DNA of 39,265 nt. Origin: Bacillota bacterium (GTDB lineage Bacteria; Bacillota; Clostridia; Tissierellales; Sedimentibacteraceae). Positions 1 through 7,782 of the stretch are shown here, one piece after another (positions within the stretch are counted from its first letter, which is position 1; each line of letters starts with the position of its first letter). Below the pieces are notes generated by a model that saw nothing but the letters and a program-made list of their open reading frames with translations, did not search any database and was not told where the DNA came from. Made by a program: the position numbers and the translations under genes. The DNA is taken from assembly GCA_023425285.1 (NCBI GenBank), contig JAFACY010000298.1, forward strand, positions 1-39,265, given 5' to 3'.

Positions 1-563
1 CTCAATACAACTGTATACTCTGTTGTTTTAACATCTCCGTCAGGGGTTGTTATTATGATATCCTTTCCCTTAAAAACATCCTCTTCTTTCATTAGTCCAA
101 TCCACTTTTCAGCTATTTGCTTCATTGTATCATCTGAAATCATTTCATTGAAGCTTTCCGTATCCATGTCAGCTTGCCGTGCTTCGCTTATCCTTATATA
201 CTTTCCTACAACCGGCAGCTTCATAGCCGCTTCTTTGCCATTAAAAAACATATCGAAGTCATATCCCAAACCGCCAAAATTAATATAATTTCTGAATATG
301 GCTTTTTCTGCTTCATCGTCAAATATAATGTTGTAGCTTCCGCTCATTTCCTTGAAATTATTAATCTCTCTCATGTCTTCCTGAGACAGTCCGTCCGTGT
401 TGAAATCCAGTTTTACCGTCATTTCTCCCGAGGATTGACCTCTTTTAATTTGATTTGTTTTCTCAAATGCTTTTTTATATTGCTCAAGATTATCCGTATT
501 GCAGGCCGTCAATGTGGCTGCAATCAGAGCTAATGTCAATATTACGATTAATATTTTTTTCAC
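1..563 (-). CDS. Putative lipoprotein, 3' end cut by window edge
   Basis: Reading leftwards from a GTG at 563-561 gives 187 codons open to the window edge, so the C-terminus is missing. A strong GGGAGG site lies 5-6 bases before the GTG, which settles the start although no ATG is present. The N-terminus is a lipoprotein signal: Lys-Lys, a hydrophobic run, then the lipobox LTAC with Cys21 as the predicted lipidated residue. The mature part is acidic and lysine-rich with a likely beta-rich fold (strands such as SGEMTVKLDF and SGSYNIIFDD), resembling the small surface lipoproteins of Firmicutes that have LolA/DUF-type cores. I do not recognise a specific family. It is probably anchored on the outer face of the cytoplasmic membrane. 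Function unknown. Confidence 0.75.
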   Translation of the reverse strand, partial: MKKILIVILTLALIAATLTACNTDNLEQYKKAFEKTNQIKRGQSSGEMTVKLDFNTDGLSQEDMREINNFKEMSGSYNIIFDDEAEKAIFRNYINFGGLGYDFDMFFNGKEAAMKLPVVGKYIRISEARQADMDTESFNEMISDDTMKQIAEKWIGLMKEEDVFKGKDIIITTPDGDVKTTEYTVVL

Positions 564-663
564 TGTATCCTCCCTCTTGGGAACAATCCCATAATATTTT
601 CTATATTAGCATTTTATTACTTTAAAATTAAAATTTATAGTATCTTAAATCACATTTTATAAG

Positions 664-693
664 AATAGGACATGACTTTAGTCACATCCTATT
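664..693 (-). terminator. Hairpin after the response regulator gene
   Basis: Thirteen-base arms (664-676 and 681-693) pair around a four-base loop, with two central G-U wobbles when read on the minus strand. The sequence that follows on the minus strand (CTTATAAAAT) is only weakly T-rich, so termination may be inefficient. It sits between the regulator stop codon and the lipoprotein gene. Confidence 0.5.
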
Positions 694-703
694 TTACAGC
701 CTG

Positions 704-1351
704 TTATAGATCGTTTTTTATGGTGAATACAGCCAATTGCGTCCTGTCTCTCAAGTCCAGCTTTATCAGTATTCTCGTTATATGGTTTTTAACAGTTCCC
801 TGGCTTAAAAACAACTCCTGTGCTATTTCCTGATTATTTTTTCCTTCTGCTATGAGACGGCATATTTCAATTTCTCTTTCTGTCAACAGATGAGCCCTTG
901 TATCCATGGGTTTATCCACAGTTTCTCTGGCTAACTGTGAAAATTTATCTATTACCTTTACGGCAACCTCTGATTGTATCAATCCTCCGCCGTTGTATAC
1001 GGTTCTTACCGCTTTTGCTATTTCCGCCGGAGATGTATCCTTCAGTAAGTAGCCCGAAGCACCGTTTTTCAGCGCATCGTAAATATATTGGTCATCGTTG
1101 AAGGTTGTAAGAACTATTATTTTTACAGCCGGAAAATCCTTTTTAATCATAGCAGTGGCTTCAACACCGTTAACCTCAGGCATCTGAATATCCATAAGGA
1201 CTACGTCCGGTCTGTTCCACTTGCACTCCTCGTACGCCTTTTTTCCGTTGTTTGCAGTACCGCTTATTTCTATATCCTCTTCCGACCCCAATATAAGCTT
1301 AAGACCCTGGACAAGAATGTCCTGATCATCAACTAACAACACCTTTATCAT
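704..1351 (-). CDS. NarL/LuxR-family response regulator
   Basis: A 215-residue two-domain regulator. The receiver domain (about 1-120) shows the acidic pair D8-D9, the phospho-acceptor D54 in the VVLMDIQMP motif, T82 in the VLTT motif and K104 in LLKD. The LuxR-type helix-turn-helix lies at about 150-215 (LLTEREIEICRLIAEGKNNQ and the following helix). It is the partner of the histidine kinase directly upstream: the kinase stops at 1364 and an AGGAGG site in the 12-base gap serves this ATG. The family acts as phosphorylation-dependent DNA-binding regulators, often of envelope stress or membrane lipid responses (LiaR/DesR type). The target here is unknown. Proximity to the lysine operon does not prove a link, because a strong terminator separates them. 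Confidence 0.93.
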   Translation of the reverse strand: MIKVLLVDDQDILVQGLKLILGSEEDIEISGTANNGKKAYEECKWNRPDVVLMDIQMPEVNGVEATAMIKKDFPAVKIIVLTTFNDDQYIYDALKNGASGYLLKDTSPAEIAKAVRTVYNGGGLIQSEVAVKVIDKFSQLARETVDKPMDTRAHLLTEREIEICRLIAEGKNNQEIAQELFLSQGTVKNHITRILIKLDLRDRTQLAVFTIKNDL

Positions 1352-1363
1352 ATATACCTCCTG

Positions 1364-2488
1364 CTATACATATAGCAAAAAACCTTCAACTATAAATCCG
1401 TTTTCCGATTTAAATTCTACGCTGCCCTTAAAGGAATTCACTCTTTCCTTTATTCCTTTCATACCAAACCCTTCATTTATTATCTCAGCACCTGTACCAT
1501 TATCCCGGATGCTGAACTTAACGTTGTCATCTCCATAATTAAGCTCTATCCATATATTTGAAGCTTTGCCGTGTCTGACAGCATTGGTCATTCCTTCCTG
1601 CAATATGTGGTACAGGGCAGTATTCACATCATAGTCGTCTGTTATTTTTCCTTCTGTTTTTAATTCTATTACAGTTCCCGTTTTTTTTGCAAATTCATTC
1701 GCTAAAACCTGAATTGCCTTATCCTGCAGCAATTTCTTACCTCTCAGGGTTTCCACAACCTCTCTGATTCCGTTTAAGCTTTCCCTTGCAGTCTTTATAG
1801 AGCTGTCTAAAAGCTCCTTCGATTTTGATGCATCTGTTTTTAAATAATGCTCTGCCATCTGAAGCTGCATGATTAAAGCAGTCATATTGTGACCCAGGCT
1901 GTCGTGTATGTCTCTGGCTATTTTGTTCTTTTCCTCTATCTCCATATATTCCTTCAGCCTTTTATGAGTATCCAGAAGCTCTTTATACAGAGTGTCCTTC
2001 TTTTCCTTTTCTGTTTTATTGTATTGTGCAAATATTGTAATTATCATTATGGATACATTTATAAGCAGGAAAAATATAAATTGAGAAAAGCTTGATATAT
2101 TGAATTTAAAATATATAAGATTAAAAAATTTAATCATGGAAAAGCAGGAAGCAGCTGTTCCGGCTATAATTCCTTTTCCCATACTCAATATAGTTGATGC
2201 TTCTATAAGTGTGATTATATAAAATGAATGCAGAAAATAATTTACCAACAATCTGAAGTTTTGTTCCAGCATAAATATAAGGACTGAATCTAAAACAAAC
2301 GAAATGAAACAGATGTTTTTATTTTTTATAAAATATCTCAGTGAGCTGTTGACAATCAGAATTAAAAAAATTGATATGAGCACAGCAAGTCTTTGCTGCT
2401 GTGCATTTTCAAAATAAAGTGCAGCAAGAAACAACAATGTAAGTATTATTGTTTTTAATATATAAAAAAGCCTTTTATCCTTTATCAT
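1364..2488 (-). CDS. Membrane sensor histidine kinase (HisKA_3 type)
   Basis: I place the start at the ATG at 2488-2486, giving 374 residues, because GGGAG lies 5 bases upstream of it. An ATG five codons earlier has no ribosome binding site. The N-terminal ~155 residues form five or six membrane helices with no obvious extracellular domain. The dimerisation/phosphoacceptor helix carries ARDIHDSLGHN with His195 as the phosphorylation site. The GHKL ATPase domain shows the N box (NAVRHG), DNGTG and GFGMKGIKER. This is the LiaS/DesK/NarX-like class that pairs with LuxR-type regulators, and its regulator follows 12 bases downstream. Its signal is unknown; the many short helices suggest it senses the membrane or something in it. 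Confidence 0.92.
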   Translation of the reverse strand: MIKDKRLFYILKTIILTLLFLAALYFENAQQQRLAVLISIFLILIVNSSLRYFIKNKNICFISFVLDSVLIFMLEQNFRLLVNYFLHSFYIITLIEASTILSMGKGIIAGTAASCFSMIKFFNLIYFKFNISSFSQFIFFLLINVSIMIITIFAQYNKTEKEKKDTLYKELLDTHKRLKEYMEIEEKNKIARDIHDSLGHNMTALIMQLQMAEHYLKTDASKSKELLDSSIKTARESLNGIREVVETLRGKKLLQDKAIQVLANEFAKKTGTVIELKTEGKITDDYDVNTALYHILQEGMTNAVRHGKASNIWIELNYGDDNVKFSIRDNGTGAEIINEGFGMKGIKERVNSFKGSVEFKSENGFIVEGFLLYV

Positions 2489-2561
2489 AATCGCTCCCGG
2501 CATAAGGAAAAAATTTACTGCAATTTTATTCTACCATAAATATTGAATTATGCAACATAAT

Positions 2562-2589
2562 GAAAAAGCAGATAACAAAAGTTACCTGC
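2562..2589 (-). terminator. Rho-independent terminator of the lysine operon
   Basis: Nine-base arms (GCAGGTAAC and GTTATCTGC on the minus strand, one G-U) around a TTTT loop, followed directly by TTTTT. It lies 26 bases past the kamE stop and separates the lysine operon from the two-component genes. Confidence 0.9.
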
Positions 2590-2615
2590 TCAATATTACG
2601 ATTACTCACCTATCG

Positions 2616-3371
2616 TTAAGACATCTTTTCCACAATCTTTTTTACAACAAATGTTGCAACATGGTTTGCAAAGCATCCTGAACCAAATCCTGCATCGTAG
2701 CCTAATTCCTGTGCCAATTCGTGAGAGATACGTGGTCCGCCGCATACTAAAATTACTTTATCTCTTAGACCCTCTGCTTCCATCATTTCAACAAGCTGAG
2801 TCAGGTTGGCAATATGGACATCTTTTTGAGTTACAACCTGAGAAACCAGAATAGCATCTGCTTTTACTTCAATTGCTTTGGCAATAAGCTCTTCATTCGG
2901 AACCTGGCTGCCCATGTTAATTGCTTCTATACCCTTGTATCTTTCGAGACCGTAATTACCGTCAAATCCTTTCATGTTCATGATTGCATCTATACCTACG
3001 GTATGAGCATCAGTACCTGTACATGCTCCGACTATTACTACATCTCTCTTGATATTTTCACTTATATAGTCTTCTACCTCGTGTCTGTCCATCAGATCCA
3101 TGCTTACCTTAGGAACCTCGATGGTTGTATAATCAACAGTGTGAGTGCATTTACCGTACATTACGAAGTATGTGTATCCAACTCCTAAATCCTTTGAATA
3201 AACTACCGCCGGTTCATCAAATCCCATTTTAGCAGCTAATTGTTTCGCAGCTTCATTTGCTTCGTCACCGTACGGCACAGGCAATGTAAAACTCATTTGA
3301 ACCATTCCGTCGTTCAAAGTGTCACCGTATGGCTTTACTTTTGTTAAATCTATCTTTTGAATGCCTTCCAT
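2616..3371 (-). CDS. kamE: Lysine 5,6-aminomutase, beta subunit
   Basis: A 251-residue small subunit of the adenosylcobalamin- and PLP-dependent mutase that moves the terminal amino group of beta-lysine (or D-lysine) to the neighbouring carbon, giving 3,5-diaminohexanoate in lysine fermentation. The N-terminal ~100 residues match the beta-subunit dimerisation domain. The Rossmann-like B12 domain carries the base-off motif DAHTVG, with H123 as the lower cobalt ligand. K134 lies 11 residues later, the same spacing as the cobalt-binding His and PLP-binding Lys in the Clostridium sticklandii enzyme, so K134 is the likely internal aldimine lysine. The start codon overlaps the kamD stop by one base (TAATG), with GGGAGGTGA upstream, so the two subunits are translationally coupled. 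Confidence 0.97.
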   Translation of the reverse strand: MEGIQKIDLTKVKPYGDTLNDGMVQMSFTLPVPYGDEANEAAKQLAAKMGFDEPAVVYSKDLGVGYTYFVMYGKCTHTVDYTTIEVPKVSMDLMDRHEVEDYISENIKRDVVIVGACTGTDAHTVGIDAIMNMKGFDGNYGLERYKGIEAINMGSQVPNEELIAKAIEVKADAILVSQVVTQKDVHIANLTQLVEMMEAEGLRDKVILVCGGPRISHELAQELGYDAGFGSGCFANHVATFVVKKIVEKMS

Positions 3372-4927
3372 TACCTGTCACCTCCCAACATTAAATCAAT
3401 AAATGGGTTAAAATATTTTTCATGCTTTTCCACAACTCCGGCTAAGCCCTTGCCGCCTGTAAAGCTTCTTTTTACACCGCCGAATTTACCCTTTTCGATT
3501 GTATCAAATACGCCTTCATTTTCTATGTCACGCAGTAATTCCTCCGCCTTTGCGAGAACCTCCTGAGCTCTTTTCTGAATGATACCGTCTTTTTTGAATT
3601 CAACCTCTTCACCTATGCTTCTTGCATTATTGAAAATGTATTGAGCATTTTCTATTGAAAGCATTCTGTCCTGAAGATGAGGAGTGTGAATTGCTTCAGT
3701 AGGCATACCCAAAAGCTGAATACCTTGGTTGGTCCATACTGAAATAAAGTTAAACAATGCATCCTGCAGATGCCCTTTAAAAATATTTCCCGTCATAAAT
3801 TTAGTAGGAGGCATATATTTTAAAGGTGCCTTAGGGAATATTTCTCTTGCCATCTGTGCCTGAGCAAGCTCATATAAAAATCCGTTTTCAAGGTTTGGAT
3901 TCATTTCAAAGGCATGACCCAATCCCATTTGCTCTTCGGGTATGCCTGCTTTTAATGCAAATTGCTCATTTATAAACTGAGAAGCCAATACAGTGTGTGC
4001 TTCCTCAACAGCATCTGCTGTTGTTAAATAGTTATCCTCACCTGTATTGATTATTATGCCTGCAAAACCATTGATAATTCTTGAGAAATATTGGTCAACC
4101 AACGTTCTTTGCATGTTGATATCTCTGAACAATATACCGTAAAGAGCATCGTTAAGCATAACATCCAATCTTTCCATTGCTCCCATTGCCGCTATCTCAG
4201 GCATACAAAGACCTGAACAGTAGTTGCAAAGACGTATATATCTGCCAACCTCTTCTCCGATTTCGTCAAGTGCTCTTCTCATGATTCTGAAGTTTTCCTG
4301 AGTTGCGAATGTTCCTCCGAAGCCCTCCGTGGTTGGTCCGTATGGAACATAGTCAAGCAAGCTTTGAGCTGTCGTTCTTATAACCGCTATAACATCAGCA
4401 CCTTGTCTTGCAGCTGCCTGAGCCTGGATAACATCCTCATAGATATTTCCCGTTGCAACAATTACATATAAATAAGGTTTTCTGCCTTCACCTAAAGTAT
4501 CCAGATAGTCATTTCTTTTTGCCCTGTTGCTTCTGATTCTGTCAACCATTTTCTCAGCAGTCTTGTATACTGCTTCCATTATTTTATTTTCATCTGCAAT
4601 CGGCAATTTTGTTATGTCTATTTCTCCTGAGCTTACTCCTTCGGCTATTTCCTGAGGAGTTTTGCCTGTTTGTACCATTGCATTTCCTAACCAGAATGCA
4701 ACTCCTCTCGACAAACCGCCACCATCCTTTATGCTGTCTATCAACACGTTAGGTAATGGCTTGTCAATTTCATCCACACCGTCTACACCCATCAATCTTG
4801 CAATTGTCCTCTCAACGGTTACGGTTGTATTTTTATCAATAAAAAGCTGTACATTTTCTGCTATACGACCGGCAGCCGAGCGAGCACTATCAATTAATTC
4901 CGGGTTTAAATTCAACTTGCTTTCCAT
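3371..4927 (-). CDS. kamD: Lysine 5,6-aminomutase, alpha subunit
   Basis: A 518-residue large subunit with the usual family length. It forms the TIM barrel that holds PLP and the adenosyl group while KamE brings cobalamin. Characteristic stretches include PYLYVIVATGNIYEDVIQAQ (about 150-170), the conserved cysteine cluster LCNYCSGLC and LLGMPTEAIHTPHLQDR near the C-terminal third. A GGAGAGG site 5-8 bases upstream supports the ATG at 4927. The gene is followed by kamE with a one-base overlap. Upstream, an 81-base gap containing a palindromic element separates it from kamC, the longest spacer in the kamCDE part of the operon. Confidence 0.97.
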   Translation of the reverse strand: MESKLNLNPELIDSARSAAGRIAENVQLFIDKNTTVTVERTIARLMGVDGVDEIDKPLPNVLIDSIKDGGGLSRGVAFWLGNAMVQTGKTPQEIAEGVSSGEIDITKLPIADENKIMEAVYKTAEKMVDRIRSNRAKRNDYLDTLGEGRKPYLYVIVATGNIYEDVIQAQAAARQGADVIAVIRTTAQSLLDYVPYGPTTEGFGGTFATQENFRIMRRALDEIGEEVGRYIRLCNYCSGLCMPEIAAMGAMERLDVMLNDALYGILFRDINMQRTLVDQYFSRIINGFAGIIINTGEDNYLTTADAVEEAHTVLASQFINEQFALKAGIPEEQMGLGHAFEMNPNLENGFLYELAQAQMAREIFPKAPLKYMPPTKFMTGNIFKGHLQDALFNFISVWTNQGIQLLGMPTEAIHTPHLQDRMLSIENAQYIFNNARSIGEEVEFKKDGIIQKRAQEVLAKAEELLRDIENEGVFDTIEKGKFGGVKRSFTGGKGLAGVVEKHEKYFNPFIDLMLGGDR

Positions 4928-4947
4928 ATTTCCTCTCCTTTCAATTT

Positions 4948-5001
4948 GGGGACATTCCCCTATCCCTCAAAGACTTGCTCCCTGAGAAGAGGTGTGTCCC
5001 C
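4948..5001. repeat. Small palindromic element between kamC and kamD
   Basis: GGGGACA at 4948-4954 and TGTCCCC at 4995-5001 form 7-base terminal inverted repeats. Inside, GGGGA/TCCCC (4948-4952 and 4956-4960) can form a second small hairpin. It occupies most of the spacer before kamD. The adjoining 16 bases (4998-5013) recur exactly at 17985-18000. It has the look of a dispersed REP-like element; its effect on kamDE expression is unknown. Confidence 0.55.
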
Positions 5002-5008
5002 TTTCCTC

Positions 5009-6622
5009 TTATAAATAGTTTTCTGCATCCTTTATGATTCCTTCATATATACCTGACATTTTTGCTATCTTTAAAGCATCCTTAGGTATATCTTTTTGAT
5101 ACTTGACCTCTATTAGCCTATAATCCATGTACTTTGAAATCTGTTCTATATTGTTAATTTTATATAAATCCTGCTCATTTAGCAGACTGAGACCTGCGAC
5201 CTGCAAATTTTGTATTTCCTCGTCATTGGCCACATTATCATAATGTGTCGTAAGCACAGTTATGCAAGACTTCTTTTTAAGATAGTTAACTACCGCTTTT
5301 GTAATTGCATAACCTTCCTTAGGATTTGTACCTCCCGCAAGCTCATCAATCAAAATCAAGCATCTTTTGTCTGAGTTATCCAATGCCTCTTTTAAATTCA
5401 TTATTTCCGCCCCGAAAGTGCTCAGACCCTTTTCAATGGACTGATCATCTCCGACTGAAATATATAGACGATCAAACAGACAAACTTCCGCATATTCACA
5501 GGGAACAAACAATCCATAGCTTACCATTGCCGCAATCTGTCCGATCATCCTTAACGATACGGTCTTGCCGCCCATGTTGGCACCTGTTATGCAAGCGACG
5601 TTTTTACGTATGCTGACATCTATGGTTACATAATCCTTATGCTTTTCCTTTAAGGCTTTTTCAAGCTTAAGATTTCTTCCTGCCTTAATATTTATTTTCA
5701 GCTCATCTGTCAATACCGGCTCAACTGACCTCGTCTTCTGAGCATAATTTGCTTTCGCTATAATATAGTCAGTTATACCTATTACCCGTATATTATTTTT
5801 TATTATTTCATAAAATTCTTTTATTTCCTTGGAAATTCTTTGACGGATCAGGAATTCCTCTTCCTCTTCCTCATTCTTTAAGCATTCCAGCTTTTTTTCC
5901 AATTCGTCTATTTCATCATTATTTTTTATTTTAAAAATAATATTTAAATAATTTTCTCCCGAAACTCTCAAATTATTTTCTTGTAATAATTCTTCGGCTC
6001 TTTCTTTTTTTATCTTGCTTATGGTAACTTCATCTTTTAAATTAAGTTTAACATTATATTTCTTTTCAATTTCTTCTTTTATTTTTTTCTTCAACACAAT
6101 GATGTCTTTGTCTGCTTGTTTTTTTTCTGCTCGTATTGATTTTAATTTTTCGGAATATTCATCATAAATATAAAAGGTGTTTAATTTTTCATTTGCAGGA
6201 TCCAACAATTCATAAAGCTGCGGTAAGGGCGATAATTCTAAATCCTTCAACGATAAGGTTTTTAAAATTTTCCCCATCTTTTCTGTTTGAATAAGAAAAT
6301 TCTTTATTTCAAACAATTCAACCTCATCTAATACCTGGTTACTCTTTGCCCTCTCTAATGTTTCATATATGTTCTTAATATGTTTGAGCACATCAATGAT
6401 ATCACGCCTTTTAGGAGTTTCAATAAATGCCCTAATTTTATTGAACTCTTCTTTTAGATCTGCCTCTTGACCTATCCTAAAGGGTTTAAATTCTGTTTTT
6501 ACCTTGATACCATACTCGGTTATTGTCTTAATATCATTAAAAATATAATCAAAGTTTATATTTTTAACGGTACTTTCAGTCATGAAATCAGCTATTTTAA
6601 TCACCGCCCGCAACCACATCAA
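5009..6622 (-). CDS. kamC: MutS-like ATPase of the lysine aminomutase cluster
   Basis: A 537-residue protein with a MutS-type ABC ATPase at the C-terminus: Walker A GANMGGKT (347-354), Walker B CLILIDE (421-427), then GGTNP and the TTHYDN switch. It lacks the mismatch-recognition domain and the Smr nuclease of MutS2. The first 300 residues are helical with a long charged coiled coil (about 155-275). Such proteins occupy the same place in lysine and ornithine aminomutase clusters. A role in reactivating the mutase or exchanging its damaged cobalamin, together with KamB, is an inference. The reading frame overlaps kamB by 26 bases. The start is uncertain: ATGs at 6622 and 6619 follow a GGAG at long spacing, while a GTG at 6604 or ATG at 6583 are alternatives. 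Confidence 0.88.
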   Translation of the reverse strand: MMWLRAVIKIADFMTESTVKNINFDYIFNDIKTITEYGIKVKTEFKPFRIGQEADLKEEFNKIRAFIETPKRRDIIDVLKHIKNIYETLERAKSNQVLDEVELFEIKNFLIQTEKMGKILKTLSLKDLELSPLPQLYELLDPANEKLNTFYIYDEYSEKLKSIRAEKKQADKDIIVLKKKIKEEIEKKYNVKLNLKDEVTISKIKKERAEELLQENNLRVSGENYLNIIFKIKNNDEIDELEKKLECLKNEEEEEEFLIRQRISKEIKEFYEIIKNNIRVIGITDYIIAKANYAQKTRSVEPVLTDELKINIKAGRNLKLEKALKEKHKDYVTIDVSIRKNVACITGANMGGKTVSLRMIGQIAAMVSYGLFVPCEYAEVCLFDRLYISVGDDQSIEKGLSTFGAEIMNLKEALDNSDKRCLILIDELAGGTNPKEGYAITKAVVNYLKKKSCITVLTTHYDNVANDEEIQNLQVAGLSLLNEQDLYKINNIEQISKYMDYRLIEVKYQKDIPKDALKIAKMSGIYEGIIKDAENYL

Positions 6623-7619
6623 TTATTTTAACTCCGCAAAGATATTTTTCTATTTCTGACTTAAATTCATCGCTGTCAAAAAAATATCCTGTGGGAGATA
6701 AAGGATTTAAGGTGACGGCAACAACATCTATCGATGACAACACCTCTACCTTAAGCCCTTTCCTTCTCAATTCATTCCAGACATTGGCGTCTGCAAATAT
6801 TTTCGTTCCATCCTCTATAATTATTTTAATGCCTCTTAAATATTTATTGCCCTCTAAATCCTTTAACAAGGATGTTGTCAAAGCTCCTTTAATGAAAACC
6901 TGCGTCGTATCTTCATTAATCAGTTCGCTTATTTTTTTGCCTCCGGTAATGCTGGTTTCTATATCCGGTATAAAAACCTCACCCGTATTCTGAATAACAC
7001 AGGTTTTGTTATGCCTGCTCACAATGCTTATGGACTCATTGTCTGCCTGCTTTAAGGTAAAGCACTCTATTGAATGAGCTGTTTTTTCCAAAACCTTTTT
7101 CATGTCCCTGCTCAGTACAGCCCCCGTTGCAACAATACAAGCATCTGTTATTACGGGAGATGAAACGGCTTTTCTGTCAATAGCTCCATCAATAAATACA
7201 ATTTGCGCTCCGTAATGGTTAAGTTTTTTGCTTATTTTTTTCATATCTGAAGCACTTACAGGTCCGGCAATCTGAATATTGCCTCTCTGTCTTACCCTAA
7301 CTATTATGACTTCACCCATCGGAGTGCTTATACCTGTTGTTTCCAATATTTCAGCCTTGGCATCAGAAAGCATCAACGTCTTTTTGGCTGTTGCCACAAT
7401 CATGCCTTCGGTTACCGAAATTGAAGGCTTGTGAGTTTGCGTAACAAGGTCTGTGCTTTCGCCGTCTCTTCCGGTTGATGTGATACCAATTCTTATTCCT
7501 GATTTTTCTGCCTCTTCTATGAGATAATTGAGCGTAACCGTCTTTCCTGCATTCTTTGCAAGCCCGACGATGGATACTGACTTATAGTTTTTTGCTAAAA
7601 TATCTTCAATCAATCTCAT
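6597..7619 (-). CDS. kamB: P-loop accessory protein of the lysine aminomutase cluster
   Basis: A 340-residue protein that begins almost directly with a nucleotide-binding loop, GLAKNAGKT (19-27), followed by a conserved STGRDGE stretch. The second half alternates short beta strands and helices and has no motif I can name. By position and P-loop it corresponds to kamB of the Clostridium sticklandii and Fusobacterium lysine clusters, whose function is not established. Together with the MutS-like KamC it probably forms a nucleotide-driven helper for the B12-dependent KamDE mutase, comparable in role to reactivating factors of other B12 enzymes; this is inference. It starts after a 163-base gap from kamA that contains structured repeats, with AGGGG nine bases before the ATG. 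Confidence 0.85.
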   Translation of the reverse strand: MRLIEDILAKNYKSVSIVGLAKNAGKTVTLNYLIEEAEKSGIRIGITSTGRDGESTDLVTQTHKPSISVTEGMIVATAKKTLMLSDAKAEILETTGISTPMGEVIIVRVRQRGNIQIAGPVSASDMKKISKKLNHYGAQIVFIDGAIDRKAVSSPVITDACIVATGAVLSRDMKKVLEKTAHSIECFTLKQADNESISIVSRHNKTCVIQNTGEVFIPDIETSITGGKKISELINEDTTQVFIKGALTTSLLKDLEGNKYLRGIKIIIEDGTKIFADANVWNELRRKGLKVEVLSSIDVVAVTLNPLSPTGYFFDSDEFKSEIEKYLCGVKIIDVVAGGD

Positions 7620-7666
7620 ACTTAATTTCCCCTAACAATACTTTCCTGAATTCAAAACGTATTGCG

Positions 7667-7731
7667 CAGTCTCATTCACCAATGTATTTGCTCCCTTTGG
7701 TCGCATACATTGGGAATTCGTTGCGAATGAC
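7667..7731 (-). repeat. Structured dispersed repeat, copy 1 (kamA-kamB gap)
   Basis: Read on the minus strand this 65-base unit matches 18121-18184 (plus strand) at about 55 of 65 positions. Its core is a 9-base-pair hairpin (arms 7679-7687 and 7705-7713) closing a loop with GCGACCAAAGGGAGC, flanked by TCATTC/GAATGA that extends the stem. One stem pair is G-C here and T-A in the other copy, a compensatory change. Both copies are oriented towards the next gene downstream. Confidence 0.7.
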
Positions 7732-7737
7732 CTACCG

Positions 7738-7770
7738 CTATTTTTCTCTCCCTTACGGTCGGAAAAATAG
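7738..7770 (-). other. Second hairpin in the kamA-kamB gap with a related loop
   Basis: A perfect 9-base-pair stem (7738-7746 with 7762-7770) closes the minus-strand loop CGACCGTAAGGGAGA, very close to the loop of the neighbouring hairpin. An outer 7-base pairing, CCCTAAC at 7630-7636 with GTTAGGG at 7772-7778, could enclose both hairpins. It lacks a following T run, so it is not a standard terminator. Confidence 0.6.
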
Positions 7771-7782
7771 GGTTAGGGCATC

